This document shows positions 8,527 to 16,924 of a DNA stretch of 64,000 bases, in pieces. Position numbers and translations under genes: made by a program. Source of the stretch: Psychrobacter sp. Pi2-52 (GTDB taxonomy: Bacteria; Pseudomonadota; Gammaproteobacteria; Pseudomonadales; Moraxellaceae); NCBI RefSeq assembly GCF_904846705.1, contig NZ_CAJHBS010000006.1, forward strand, positions 95,353-159,352, given 5' to 3'. The notes beneath the pieces are model-generated. The model did not search any database. It saw nothing but the letters and a program-made list of their open reading frames with translations, and was not told the DNA's origin. The stretch's first letter is position 1. Each line of letters begins with the position of its first letter.

Positions 8527-9651
8527 ATGCTAAAGCTAACCTTTTTGGGTACCTCTGCAGGTGTACCGACCAAACAGCGTAATGTTACCGCATTAGCAAT
8601 AGAGTGTCTGAATCCGCATACCTCTGGCGTACAGCAAGGGAGTCGTCAACAGAGTAATCAGAGTAAGAAATCGCGCCCATGGGTGCTGATTGATTGCGGA
8701 GAGGGCACGCAGCAGCAATTGCTACATACTAAGCTTTCATTACATCAATTGGCTGCTATCTGCATCACTCATGTGCATGGTGACCATTGCTATGGTCTAC
8801 CAGGGCTGCTAGCTAGTGCTGCCATGTCAGGACGCCGTGAACCATTAACTTTGATTGCCCCAAAAGCGATTGCTACTTTGCTCGAAGCCATTACCTTAAC
8901 CACGGAATTGTATTTACCTTTTGCTCTCGATTTTATAGCGATTGAAGAGGTGTTGGCTGAGCAAGGTGATACGAACAAAGTTAATATTAGCTTAAGCGAC
9001 CAACATCAGCTTGATATTGATATCACGCCGCTATCACATCGAGTTGCTTCTCATGGTTTTGGTATTACTCAGACTATTAGCCGCCGCATCCTTAATACAG
9101 ATAAGCTTATGGCAGATGGTATTCCAGCAAGTGCACTGTGGGGTAAGTTGCAGCAAGGCGAAGATGTCACGACTGAGGATAATAGACAATTGCACTCAGT
9201 AGACTATGTTGATGAGGAAATACAGCGGACGCGAGTGGTGGTGGCAGGAGACAATGATACGCCAAACTGTTTGCGCAAAGCCATTATCGATGCGGATTTA
9301 TTGGTGCATGAAGCCACTTATACGCATGAGGTCATGATGGCTATTCAAGCCAGAAACCCTGACTATGACCCAATGCATAGCAGTGCGCATGTGGTGGGCA
9401 CATTCGCGCAAAAGATGAACCTGAAAAACATCATTTTGACCCACTTTAGCGCTCGCTATCAGAACTTTGATAATCCAGATAGCGAAACGCCAAATATGGC
9501 ATATATTCGCTTAGATGCGCAAAGTGTCTATCAAGGCAATCTATGGCTGGCAGAAGATTTTGCTCAATATACAGTTGATGGGGCTACCGATTTGGCAGAC
9601 AATCGAGAGGACAACCGCGTGCAGTATATAGGCTCTGCACGCAGTGATTAG
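8527..9651 (+). CDS. rnz: Ribonuclease Z (ElaC family)
   Basis: Metallo-beta-lactamase-fold endonuclease that trims tRNA 3' ends. Recognised by FLGTSAGVPT at the start, WVLIDCGEGTQQQLL, the zinc motif THVHGDHCYGLPG, then AGDNDTPNCL, ADLLVHEATY and the C-terminal ILTHFSARY. At 374 aa it is longer than the typical form of about 305. The extra length is a polar Gln/Ser-rich insertion at about residues 30-54 and a polar C-terminal tail. AAGG eight bases upstream supports the start. It converges with the DUF815 gene, with only 23 bases between the stops and no visible terminator. A role in housekeeping tRNA maturation is a family inference. Confidence 0.9.
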   Translation: MLKLTFLGTSAGVPTKQRNVTALAIECLNPHTSGVQQGSRQQSNQSKKSRPWVLIDCGEGTQQQLLHTKLSLHQLAAICITHVHGDHCYGLPGLLASAAMSGRREPLTLIAPKAIATLLEAITLTTELYLPFALDFIAIEEVLAEQGDTNKVNISLSDQHQLDIDITPLSHRVASHGFGITQTISRRILNTDKLMADGIPASALWGKLQQGEDVTTEDNRQLHSVDYVDEEIQRTRVVVAGDNDTPNCLRKAIIDADLLVHEATYTHEVMMAIQARNPDYDPMHSSAHVVGTFAQKMNLKNIILTHFSARYQNFDNPDSETPNMAYIRLDAQSVYQGNLWLAEDFAQYTVDGATDLADNREDNRVQYIGSARSD

Positions 9652-9674
9652 ACATGGCTAAGCTTAAATATGAC

Positions 9675-10646
9675 CTAGTACTTACTGTCTTCGATAGCCA
9701 ATTGTGTTTCACCACTCCAAAAGCGGCTGAACTGGTAAGCAACTCGTCCTGAGCGACCACCACGTTCAGAGGCCCAACGTAGCGCATCCTTTCTGATCTT
9801 ATCAGGCATAGACTGACTTGCTAAAATGTCCTTAGCATCATTATCTATATCAGCTGAGATTTTTTGCTGCTCTAAATTCAGATAATGCTGAACGATATGC
9901 AGATAATTCTGCTGATCCATAGGATGGAAGGTGAGGGACAAACCGAATCGATCTGATAATGACACGGTTTCATCAATGGTCTCATAGGGATTGACTTCAT
10001 CCGTCTGCCCATTATAGATATCGACATTGTCTTTCATCATCTGCGGTAGTAAGCGACGGCGATTACTGGTGGCGTAGACCAGTAGTTTGTCTTGCTCAGA
10101 GTCTAGCGAGCCATCGAGCACACTCTTTAGCGCACGATAGCTTTCGTCTTGACCATTAAAAGCGAGGTCATCACAGTATACGATATAGCGGCAATGACAA
10201 TCTGCTGGTAGGGCATTAATGGCAGCACGAATCTTATCCAATACTTGCAGATCATCGCGCGCAACCTCAATAATACGCAAGCCTTCACTATGATAGGCTT
10301 GTAGCAAAGCGCGAATCAATGATGATTTACCGGCACCACGTGTGCCTGACATCAATACATGGTTGGCAGGGTAACCTTTAATAAACTGACGGGTGTTTTG
10401 TACCAGTTTCGACTTTTGTGTATCGATACCATGCAAGTCATCTAAGCTCAAAAACAGGTTGACCGACAAAGGCTGGAGGTGACCAGTGCGTCCACCAACC
10501 CAGCGATAAGCAAGCTGACTTGGATCGATTTCAATAGTTGGTGTGACTCGCTCTTGTAAGTATTGACTGAGTAAGTCTAACAACGGTGCAGGTAGGGCAT
10601 AAGTAGGTTGGTCAGATGGCATGGTTGGGATATTTGGTTGGGACAT
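9675..10646 (-). CDS. DUF815-family AAA-type ATPase
   Basis: Cytoplasmic P-loop ATPase of the DUF815 family, whose role is unknown. Visible motifs are Walker A GTRGAGKSS at about residue 100, a Walker B-like YIVYCDDLAF at about 155, and the sensor-like LLVYATSNRRRLLP. Near the end is the family's conserved RKDALRWASERGGRSGR segment. I prefer the ATG at 10644-10646 (MSQPNIP, about 323 aa), which has a weak AGAG upstream. An in-frame ATG at 10688 would add 14 residues, and neither site is decisive. Convergent with rnz and divergent from the kinase at 10824. Confidence 0.8.
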   Translation of the reverse strand: MSQPNIPTMPSDQPTYALPAPLLDLLSQYLQERVTPTIEIDPSQLAYRWVGGRTGHLQPLSVNLFLSLDDLHGIDTQKSKLVQNTRQFIKGYPANHVLMSGTRGAGKSSLIRALLQAYHSEGLRIIEVARDDLQVLDKIRAAINALPADCHCRYIVYCDDLAFNGQDESYRALKSVLDGSLDSEQDKLLVYATSNRRRLLPQMMKDNVDIYNGQTDEVNPYETIDETVSLSDRFGLSLTFHPMDQQNYLHIVQHYLNLEQQKISADIDNDAKDILASQSMPDKIRKDALRWASERGGRSGRVAYQFSRFWSGETQLAIEDSKY

Positions 10647-10823
10647 AGTGGCTCTAGCAATTAAGGTTGTCTTTAATACCATACCCAAAAATACAATTAA
10701 CGCTGCTGAAATTTCAGTGCCTACAATCTTAGTACCTAGTAATCATAGTACTTGTAATCATTATTCGCGCTATTATTATCTTTGGAAATGATACGAATGG
10801 GAAGGCAATAATCTCACTATATT

Positions 10824-11864
10824 ATGAGAAACAATACCATGGAAAATAGTGCCAGTAATCCGTCTATTACGCAAGCCTTGCAAGCGCAGGCGATGCAGCT
10901 ACTGCCTATTATTACCAAAGAACTAGACGCACAAGATTTTAGGAAAATAGTGCATCAACGTATTGCTCAGCAAAGCACAGAACAAACGCAAGATATCAAA
11001 ACGCGACATGTCGACAATACTTACTTCCAAGGTTTAACACGTGCCCAGCATCCACAATTTGGTAGCGTGATGATTAAATGGCAGTTGAGTGATGGCGTTT
11101 ATCCTATCGCTTCTGATTTAGCTCACGAAGCGGATATTTTAGCTGCTGTAAATGCTTCATTAAAAATCAAAGATAACGTTATCGCACCACCACTATTGGC
11201 TCATCATTGCGTGGATGTTCAGATACTATCGCAGTTGCAACGACTAGTTATAGTAGTCACACCTTATTACTCTAATGGTAGCTTGGCGAGTCAACTGACC
11301 GCTTCAAAACATCTGTCATTGAGAGCATCACAAAAGCATCATTTCATCACTCAGGCTGCATACTTGATAGCTAATTTGCATCAGGCTGGTTGGCTACATA
11401 ATGATATTAAACCCAGTAATATCTTGGTTGAAGGTTCTGATGATGAGTGGCCAGTAGATACTATGAGTAATAGTCTGACCCCTAGATTATTACTCACTGA
11501 TTTTGCTTTATCACAACGTATGACGATGGCTAATAGCCAACCAAATCCTGCTGGCACACCAGCATATCTCGCACCTGAGCGCTGGCAAGGTCAGGGTGCA
11601 ACGGTGCAAAGTGATATCTACGCGTTTGGCGTAATGATAGTTGAAATACTAACAGGAAAACGCCCTTTTCAGATAAATGCCGACAGCCATGATAAATCAA
11701 AAGCGTGGGCGATTCAGCATTGCCAGCAACCCATTCCAACATTGTCAGCAGAATATAGTCACTATCAATATATGGTCGATAAAGCATTGGCGAAACGGGT
11801 AGAGAGACGGTATCAGGAGATGGATAAGATATTGATAGATTTAAAGTTATTAAAAAATAGCTGA
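10824..11864 (+). CDS. Hanks-type serine/threonine protein kinase
   Basis: Bacterial eukaryotic-like kinase, 346 aa, with no membrane segment or sensor domain, so probably a soluble cytoplasmic enzyme. Kinase motifs in order: a candidate ATP-binding Lys in VMIKW (about residue 74), the catalytic loop HNDIKPSNIL (about 192), DFA in place of the usual DFG (about 224), GTPAYLAPERW and SDIYAFGVMIVEILTGKRPF. The glycine-rich loop is weak. The metal-binding Asp and catalytic Asp are kept, so it is likely active. ATGs at 10824 and 10839 are both possible starts, without a clear Shine-Dalgarno site. A decayed copy of its C-terminus lies downstream at 13052-13138. Substrates unknown. Confidence 0.85.
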   Translation: MRNNTMENSASNPSITQALQAQAMQLLPIITKELDAQDFRKIVHQRIAQQSTEQTQDIKTRHVDNTYFQGLTRAQHPQFGSVMIKWQLSDGVYPIASDLAHEADILAAVNASLKIKDNVIAPPLLAHHCVDVQILSQLQRLVIVVTPYYSNGSLASQLTASKHLSLRASQKHHFITQAAYLIANLHQAGWLHNDIKPSNILVEGSDDEWPVDTMSNSLTPRLLLTDFALSQRMTMANSQPNPAGTPAYLAPERWQGQGATVQSDIYAFGVMIVEILTGKRPFQINADSHDKSKAWAIQHCQQPIPTLSAEYSHYQYMVDKALAKRVERRYQEMDKILIDLKLLKNS

Positions 11865-12021
11865 ATTTATTATTTTATTTTAAAAAGTGATTGTTTGTAG
11901 TATTCACATATTACCTAGTTGTTGTTTTTTATGTTTGAATGGATATTCAGACTCATTTTAAGCGAAGTCGTTATAAACTAATTTGGGTTCCCATATTTCA
12001 TTACAATACAGTGAGAATATC

Positions 12022-12579
12022 ATGGCTAAAGTACTTATCATTACCGGTGATTTTGTTGAAGACTATGAAAACATGGTTCCGTTCCAAGCACTACTAGCAA
12101 TGGGGCACGAGGTTGATGCGGTATGCCCAGATAAGGTTGCAGGTGATAGCATTGCTACCTCAATACACGACTTTGAAGGTGATCAAACTTATACCGAAAA
12201 ACGCGGTCATAATTTTGTCCTTAATGCGTCTTTTGCTGATATCAATGTAGAAGATTACGATGCTTTGTATTTGCCAGGTGGACGTGCACCAGAATACTTG
12301 CGCTTGAATGCTAAGGTCATTGCGATGATTCAGCATTTCGCAAATACTGATAAACCGATTGCCTCAGTTTGTCATGGGCCACAAATGCTGACAGCTGCTG
12401 GCGTATTGAAGGGTAAAAAAGTATCTGCTTATCCTGCATGTCAGCCAGAAATAGAAATGGCTGGCGCTGAGTATGTCAAGTTACCTATGGATGGCGCTAT
12501 TACAGATGGCCAACTGGTAACGGCACCAGCATGGCCTGCTCACCCAGCGATGTTAAAGCAGTTTGTTGCTTTACTATAA
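12022..12579 (+). CDS. DJ-1/PfpI family protein
   Basis: A 185-residue protein of the DJ-1/PfpI superfamily (class I glutamine amidotransferase-like fold). The nucleophile elbow is [10 protein letters not shown] with the conserved Cys. The Glu partner is in DFVEDYENM near the N-terminus. [11 protein letters not shown] is the typical third block. Members act as deglycases, chaperones or proteases, and the sequence does not decide which. I start at the ATG at 12022, which gives the canonical [10 protein letters not shown] opening. The longer reading from a TTG at 11983 adds residues with no homology. It lies upstream of the ribbon-helix-helix gene, from which it is separated by a hairpin. Confidence 0.85.
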   Translation: MAKVLIITGDFVEDYENMVPFQALLAMGHEVDAVCPDKVAGDSIATSIHDFEGDQTYTEKRGHNFVLNASFADINVEDYDALYLPGGRAPEYLRLNAKVIAMIQHFANTDKPIASVCHGPQMLTAAGVLKGKKVSAYPACQPEIEMAGAEYVKLPMDGAITDGQLVTAPAWPAHPAMLKQFVALL

Positions 12580-12589
12580 GTATTAATTC

Positions 12590-12615
12590 GGGTCTGTTGA
12601 GCGTTCAATAGACCC
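12590..12615 (+). other. Intergenic hairpin between the DJ-1 and RHH genes
   Basis: GGGTCT and AGACCC arms with additional TTGA/TCAA pairing form an 11-bp stem with one G-T wobble. No T run follows, so it is unlikely to be an efficient intrinsic terminator. It may stabilise or process a shared transcript. Confidence 0.45.
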
Positions 12616-12636
12616 CAGTATCGAAAGAGGATATAT

Positions 12637-13035
12637 ATGTGCCAACTTTTTATTAGTGCTGACGACAGCTTGTGGAGCTCTAGAACCAAATCGCTTCGTA
12701 TTCAGGGCGTTGTAACCTCAATTCGTTTAGAAGTGTTTTTTTGGGATATATTAGAAGAGGTGTCATTTCGTGATCAAATGACGGTTAATCAACTGATCAC
12801 TAAGCTATATCTTGAATCTCTCGATGCTGATCATGACATTGGCAATTTCACCTCTTTTTTAAGAGTTTGTTGTTCTCGTTATTTGTCTTTAATAGCCGAT
12901 GGCGATCTTTCTCGCGAAACAAGATTACCTTTAGAAAAAGTCGATGCCAAAAATATAATTCAACGTGAAGCCCTTCGTAAAAATCAACGTAGTGCATTAT
13001 TCAATGATAGTGAGGGAAACCTTTCTATTAATTAG
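12637..13035 (+). CDS. Ribbon-helix-helix (RHH_4-like) domain protein
   Basis: A 132-residue protein with a ribbon-helix-helix fold in its first two thirds. The diagnostic stretch is RTKSLRIQGVVTSIRLEVFFWDILEEV, then FRDQMTVNQLITKLY and IGNFTSFLRVCCSRYL, matching the RHH_4 domain family. RHH proteins usually bind DNA as dimers through the short beta strand (here around GVVTSIRLE). The C-terminal about 35 residues are polar and unassigned. AGAGGA before the ATG supports the start. No toxin partner lies next to it, so a toxin-antitoxin role is not supported; autonomous regulator is the simplest reading. Confidence 0.75.
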   Translation: MCQLFISADDSLWSSRTKSLRIQGVVTSIRLEVFFWDILEEVSFRDQMTVNQLITKLYLESLDADHDIGNFTSFLRVCCSRYLSLIADGDLSRETRLPLEKVDAKNIIQREALRKNQRSALFNDSEGNLSIN

Positions 13036-13051
13036 TTCTGTCTATGGCAAG

Positions 13052-13138
13052 TACATCAAAGCATTGATGCCGCGGGTAGAGAGGAGCTATTAGCGTATGG
13101 ATGAAGTGTTAAAAAATTTAGGAAGGATAGAAAAGTAG
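13052..13138 (+). pseudogene. Decayed C-terminal fragment of a Ser/Thr kinase paralog
   Basis: Read from 13052, 29 codons give YIKALMPRVERSY, a TAG stop, RMDEVLKNLGRIEK and a terminal TAG. This lines up with the last residues of the kinase at 10824: DKALAKRVERRYQEMDK followed by ILIDLKLLK. Shared positions include K-A-L, R-V-E-R, Y, M-D and the Leu spacing. The nucleotide match (for example CGGGTAGAGAG) also holds. The internal TAG replaces CAG (Gln). I see no kinase domain upstream, so this is a short remnant of a duplicated kinase gene that was otherwise deleted or replaced by the RHH gene. Confidence 0.6.
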
Positions 13139-13190
13139 ATTAATACTTTTAACAAGATACTTTATAGTTTTAATACCAAATTTTAGACAC

Positions 13191-13217
13191 AAAAAAACCT
13201 GCTAAAAAGCAGGTTTT
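13191..13217 (-). terminator. Intrinsic terminator after tRNA-Leu
   Basis: AAACCTGC and GCAGGTTT arms enclose a TTTTTA loop, followed on the minus strand by a T run. It lies about 30 bases past the tRNA 3' end. Confidence 0.8.
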
Positions 13218-13248
13218 GATATTTGGTCTAAGATGTACTATCCGAAAA

Positions 13249-13333
13249 TGGTGGGGCTGGAGAGACTCGAACTCTCACACCTTGCGGCGCCAGAACCTAA
13301 ATCTGGTGCGTCTACCAATTCCGCCACAGCCCC
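13249..13333 (-). tRNA. tRNA-Leu (anticodon UAG)
   Basis: 85-nt tRNA with encoded CCA. The acceptor stem is GGGGCTG paired with CAGCCCC. The D arm holds TTGGTAGACGC, and the anticodon stem-loop CCAGA-TTTAGGT-TCTGG gives anticodon TAG. A long variable arm (GCGCCGCAAGGTGT) is typical of type II tRNAs, and the T arm reads GAGTTCGAGTCTC. It is very similar to E. coli leuW and reads CUN leucine codons. Transcribed alone, from a promoter at 13422-13449 to the terminator at 13191. Confidence 0.97.
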
Positions 13334-13421
13334 ATTTTCGTTACTCTATCATCAAAAGCGATTAAACTCAAACGCTATCTAGACAGTTAACTGATTCGGT
13401 AGTGCGTCTCAGTGGTTGGCT

Positions 13422-13449
13422 ATTATATAGAGTTTTAATTGTTTGGCAA
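13422..13449 (-). promoter_or_regulatory. Promoter of tRNA-Leu
   Basis: On the minus strand TTGCCA (13444-13449) and TATAAT (13422-13427) are separated by 16 bases, a near-consensus sigma-70 promoter. It would give a leader of about 80 nt before the mature tRNA. Confidence 0.65.
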
Positions 13450-13551
13450 CCCCTATTTGCAATTATTTTTAATTATTTATCATTTATTTTCGATATTGAT
13501 TTTAAGTAATTGATATTAATCATAATTTAATATCATGTTTTATGCGTTTAT

Positions 13552-15333
13552 TTATTCTTTAGTTGGTACTCTCGGGGCAGAGATATCCAATTGCTGTAAT
13601 TTGCGTGTCAGAGTATTGCGTCCCCAACCAAGTAAGCTCGCTGCTTCTATTTTTTTGCCACCGCTATGATTGAGTGCTGCTGTTAATAAAACGCGCTCAA
13701 ACTCAGGGGTTGCTGTTTGCAAAATATCAGTTTGACCCGTACTTAGCGACTGCTCAGCCCAATCAGCCAATGCTTGCTGCCAACTTTGGCTTTTAGGCAA
13801 CGGGCTACTTCGCTCATTTTGATGACTGTTTAATGAACTGCCATTTAACACATCGCCACTTTGTACCAAATGCTCTTGAGCGTCTTCCTTTGATGAGCCA
13901 TGCTCTTCATAAAGCACCGCATTAGGTGAGATGTTTTCAAGTAGCTCTGGTGGCAAGTCTGTCGCCATCACCGTATCACCAGTGGCCATCACAGTGAGCC
14001 ACAAGCAGACGTTTTCTAATTGACGCACGTTACCACGCCAGTCAAACGTCTGCATAATTTGCAATGCGGCAGGATGTAGATGCTTTGGAGAGGTACTCAT
14101 TTGCTCTGCGGCAGACTGCATAAAGTAGAGGGCTAATGCAGGAATGTCTTCAGGGCGTGTACGTAGTGGTGGTAGGGGTAATCTAATGACATTGAGGCGA
14201 TAAAATAAGTCTTCGCGGAATCGGCTTTGTTTTACTAGCTCTTCTAAGTTTTGGTGGGTGGCTGCGATGATACGTACATCGACCTTTATCGGCTGCTGAC
14301 CACCAACACGATAAAACTCACCATTGGCTAGGACGCGTAACAGCCGTGTCTGAGTGCTAAAAGGCATGTCGCCGATTTCGTCTAGAAATAGAGTACCGCC
14401 ATCTGCCTGCTCAAAACGGCCTTGACGCATCGTCGTTGCACCAGTGAACGCGCCTTTTTCGTGACCAAATAGCTCAGACTCGATCAAGTCATGTGGTATG
14501 GCTGCCATATTAAGCGCAATAAACGGTTGCTGCTTACGAGGGGAGTGTTGGTGTAAAGCACTAGCAACCAACTCTTTACCCGTTCCAGACTCGCCAGTGA
14601 TTAAGACGGAAATGGGGGATTGAGCCAGTCTGCCAATAGCACGAAACACCGTTTGCATGGCTGGTGACTGTCCAATGATGCCGCTAGGGTTCCCATTACT
14701 TTTGTTTTCGACGGCACCTTTGTTCCTATTGTCTTTGGTTATCTTACTGGCAGGAGCCACTTTAGGTTTTAGCAAGTTTTCAGTAGAAATGTCAGATGCT
14801 GTATTGGTATTTGGTTCATCTGAAAGGGAAGCAGTCGTTGTTTCTAAATTGGGTTGGTAATTGATGGCTTTATAAATCGTTGCAACCGCATCATCTAAGT
14901 CAAAAGGCTTGGGCAGGTATTCAAAAGCACCAGTCTGATAGCTATTGATAGCAGAGGTCAGGTCTGAGTGTGCCGTCATAATTACGATTGGCATTTTAGG
15001 GAAATGCTGATGGACCCAGTCGCTAAAAGACAATCCATCCATCATTGGCATACGAATATCGGTCAATATGACGTCTGGTAATTGCTCGGCTGACTCTTGC
15101 TGCTTTAACACATCATTAAGGCGAGTCCATGCTGCTTGGGCTTGGGTAAAACTGATAACGGTCAATCCAGCATCTTCAAACGTGTCTGCCAACACCATAC
15201 GTAGAGCTGCATCGTCATCGATTAACCACAATGTTGCAGGGTGGTCGCTGGGTGCATTATTCACAGTTACTATTTGTGATTGTGTTGATTGATCATCGCT
15301 TTTAGGTTGGAGGTTCTCGCTATATTCAGTCAT
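13552..15333 (-). CDS. glnG: Nitrogen regulation response regulator NtrC
   Basis: Sigma-54-dependent activator of nitrogen-assimilation genes, phosphorylated by NtrB. Domains: receiver at about 35-155 with acidic pair IDDD, phospho-acceptor Asp in LTDIRMPMMDG and Lys in LPKPFD; AAA+ domain at about 215-455 with Walker A GESGTGKE, the sigma-54 contact loop GAFTGA and GGTLFLDEIGDMP; Fis-type helix-turn-helix at the C-terminus (EAASLLGWGRNTLTRKL). At 593 aa it is longer than the usual 470. The extra length is a Ser/Thr/Asn-rich linker after the receiver and another before the DNA-binding domain. It follows ntrB with a 91-base gap. glnA is not in the window. Confidence 0.95.
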   Translation of the reverse strand: MTEYSENLQPKSDDQSTQSQIVTVNNAPSDHPATLWLIDDDAALRMVLADTFEDAGLTVISFTQAQAAWTRLNDVLKQQESAEQLPDVILTDIRMPMMDGLSFSDWVHQHFPKMPIVIMTAHSDLTSAINSYQTGAFEYLPKPFDLDDAVATIYKAINYQPNLETTTASLSDEPNTNTASDISTENLLKPKVAPASKITKDNRNKGAVENKSNGNPSGIIGQSPAMQTVFRAIGRLAQSPISVLITGESGTGKELVASALHQHSPRKQQPFIALNMAAIPHDLIESELFGHEKGAFTGATTMRQGRFEQADGGTLFLDEIGDMPFSTQTRLLRVLANGEFYRVGGQQPIKVDVRIIAATHQNLEELVKQSRFREDLFYRLNVIRLPLPPLRTRPEDIPALALYFMQSAAEQMSTSPKHLHPAALQIMQTFDWRGNVRQLENVCLWLTVMATGDTVMATDLPPELLENISPNAVLYEEHGSSKEDAQEHLVQSGDVLNGSSLNSHQNERSSPLPKSQSWQQALADWAEQSLSTGQTDILQTATPEFERVLLTAALNHSGGKKIEAASLLGWGRNTLTRKLQQLDISAPRVPTKE

Positions 15334-15424
15334 GTATTGGGCCTAATCAGCAATTATTGATGGTAAGTTGGGGATTGGGAGTTGAGCGTTATGAAACTTA
15401 GCAGCCTTTAATTCATAATTTGTT

Positions 15425-16789
15425 TTATGTCTCAATGATGGGTTGAGTAAACGGTAGATATAGCGTAAATCGGGTTTGCTTATCTTCTTGCTCTTTTGTC
15501 GAGCTCACATCAATCATACCATGATGATGACTGATAATATCTTGGACGATGGATAATCCAAGACCTGTACCGGCTGCACGGCTAGTGACCATCGGGAAAA
15601 ATATTTGACCAATCAGGGCTGGATCAATACCTGAGCCATTATCGGTAATGGTAATTTGCATCACTTGCTTGTGCTGCTGTCCGACGATCGTATGCTGAAA
15701 GGCAACCCGCGTTTGAATATGCAATGTCGGTTGATAATCAGAATTGCGCTCAGTTTGTATGGTAGCTTGTGGTGATTCTTGAGACTCTGAGATTTTATTC
15801 TGTTGTAGTGTTTGTTCGAATTCAGTCATTGACTCACAAGCATTATTGATAAGGTTTAAAAACACTTGAATTAACTGATCTTTGTCAGCGCACAACTCTG
15901 GCAATGATAAATCATAATCACGCTGTAACACTACCTGTGGATACTGATTGGTCACTAAGGTTAAAACATGCTCTAAAGGCTCATGGATATTGAGCGTTTG
16001 CCAGTTTGGCAGTTGATTGGAACCCAGAAGCTGCCCAATAAGATGAGTCAATCGATCAGTCTCTGAAATAATAATGTCCGTATAGTTGCGCAGTTTTTGA
16101 TTCATTTTTTGCAAATCATGCTGCGTGTCAGCGTTGGTAGTTGTCAAAGCATTGTCAGCGCTAGAGGTGTTAGTAGTAGATGCGTCGCTGAATTTAATGA
16201 ACTGCCGTTGCAACAGTTGTGCTGCTCCGCGAATACCAGCAAGAGGGTTTTTTATTTCGTGCGCCACTGAGCGTAGCATATGACGGGCAACTGTATATTG
16301 CTGCTGTTGACGCTGCTCCTCAGAGATACGACTTTGACGATCTTTACCCCACATCTCTATAATAAAATAAGGCTGCTGTTCATAGATGACTGGCGTGACG
16401 CTATAGTCGACTGACAGTGATAAATTACCGTTTAGCGGTGTTTTTATGATGTGGTCATGATCGATAAAAGGCTGTTGGTAGTTTTGCGCTTGCACAAAGC
16501 GCTCGGTCAACGAGTATGCTGGCTCGCTCGAAGGCTCATTTTCATTTATATCACCACTATCATTATCTATAGATGTAGTATCTTTAATCTTTAACTCATC
16601 AGGTGCGAGCAGGGTTAAGATGGATTGATTGATTAGTCTGCCGCTACTAATGGCGAGTAACTGCTCGGCTTGAGCATTCAACCGTGTGATTGATAGCTCA
16701 TCGTTAACCCATAGAATAGCGGTGAATAAATGCTGAGATATAAATGCGAGGTCAGGGGTTGTTTTGGCGGTTATAAAATCAGCGTTCAT
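15425..16789 (-). CDS. glnL: Nitrogen regulation sensor histidine kinase NtrB
   Basis: Cytoplasmic histidine kinase/phosphatase that controls NtrC in response to PII. It has an N-terminal PAS region (about 12-160), the H-box SVAHEIKNPLAGIRGAAQLL with phospho-His at about residue 176, the N-box NLINNACES, the G1 box DNGSGIDP and the G2 box GTGLGLSIV. No membrane segment is present, as expected for NtrB. The 454-residue length exceeds the usual 350-360 because of polar insertions in the PAS domain, between the H-box helices (TNTSSADN...) and before the ATP-binding core. It is transcribed before ntrC and divergently from rimO, with a 135-base shared upstream region. Confidence 0.93.
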   Translation of the reverse strand: MNADFITAKTTPDLAFISQHLFTAILWVNDELSITRLNAQAEQLLAISSGRLINQSILTLLAPDELKIKDTTSIDNDSGDINENEPSSEPAYSLTERFVQAQNYQQPFIDHDHIIKTPLNGNLSLSVDYSVTPVIYEQQPYFIIEMWGKDRQSRISEEQRQQQQYTVARHMLRSVAHEIKNPLAGIRGAAQLLQRQFIKFSDASTTNTSSADNALTTTNADTQHDLQKMNQKLRNYTDIIISETDRLTHLIGQLLGSNQLPNWQTLNIHEPLEHVLTLVTNQYPQVVLQRDYDLSLPELCADKDQLIQVFLNLINNACESMTEFEQTLQQNKISESQESPQATIQTERNSDYQPTLHIQTRVAFQHTIVGQQHKQVMQITITDNGSGIDPALIGQIFFPMVTSRAAGTGLGLSIVQDIISHHHGMIDVSSTKEQEDKQTRFTLYLPFTQPIIET

Positions 16790-16924
16790 CAGTAGTACCC
16801 AAAAAAATCAGAAGTTTGAGATAATATTTAACCATAAATCAAGACTATAGAGCGGCAAAACTGGTGATTTTTGCAAAAAAAACGTACAATGCGCTCAGCC
16901 AATTTATCTCTAGCAAGGTCAGCC

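Noticed and set aside
12637..13035. RHH gene as antitoxin of a toxin-antitoxin pair
   Set aside because: No small toxin gene lies on either side; the neighbours are a DJ-1 protein and a kinase remnant.
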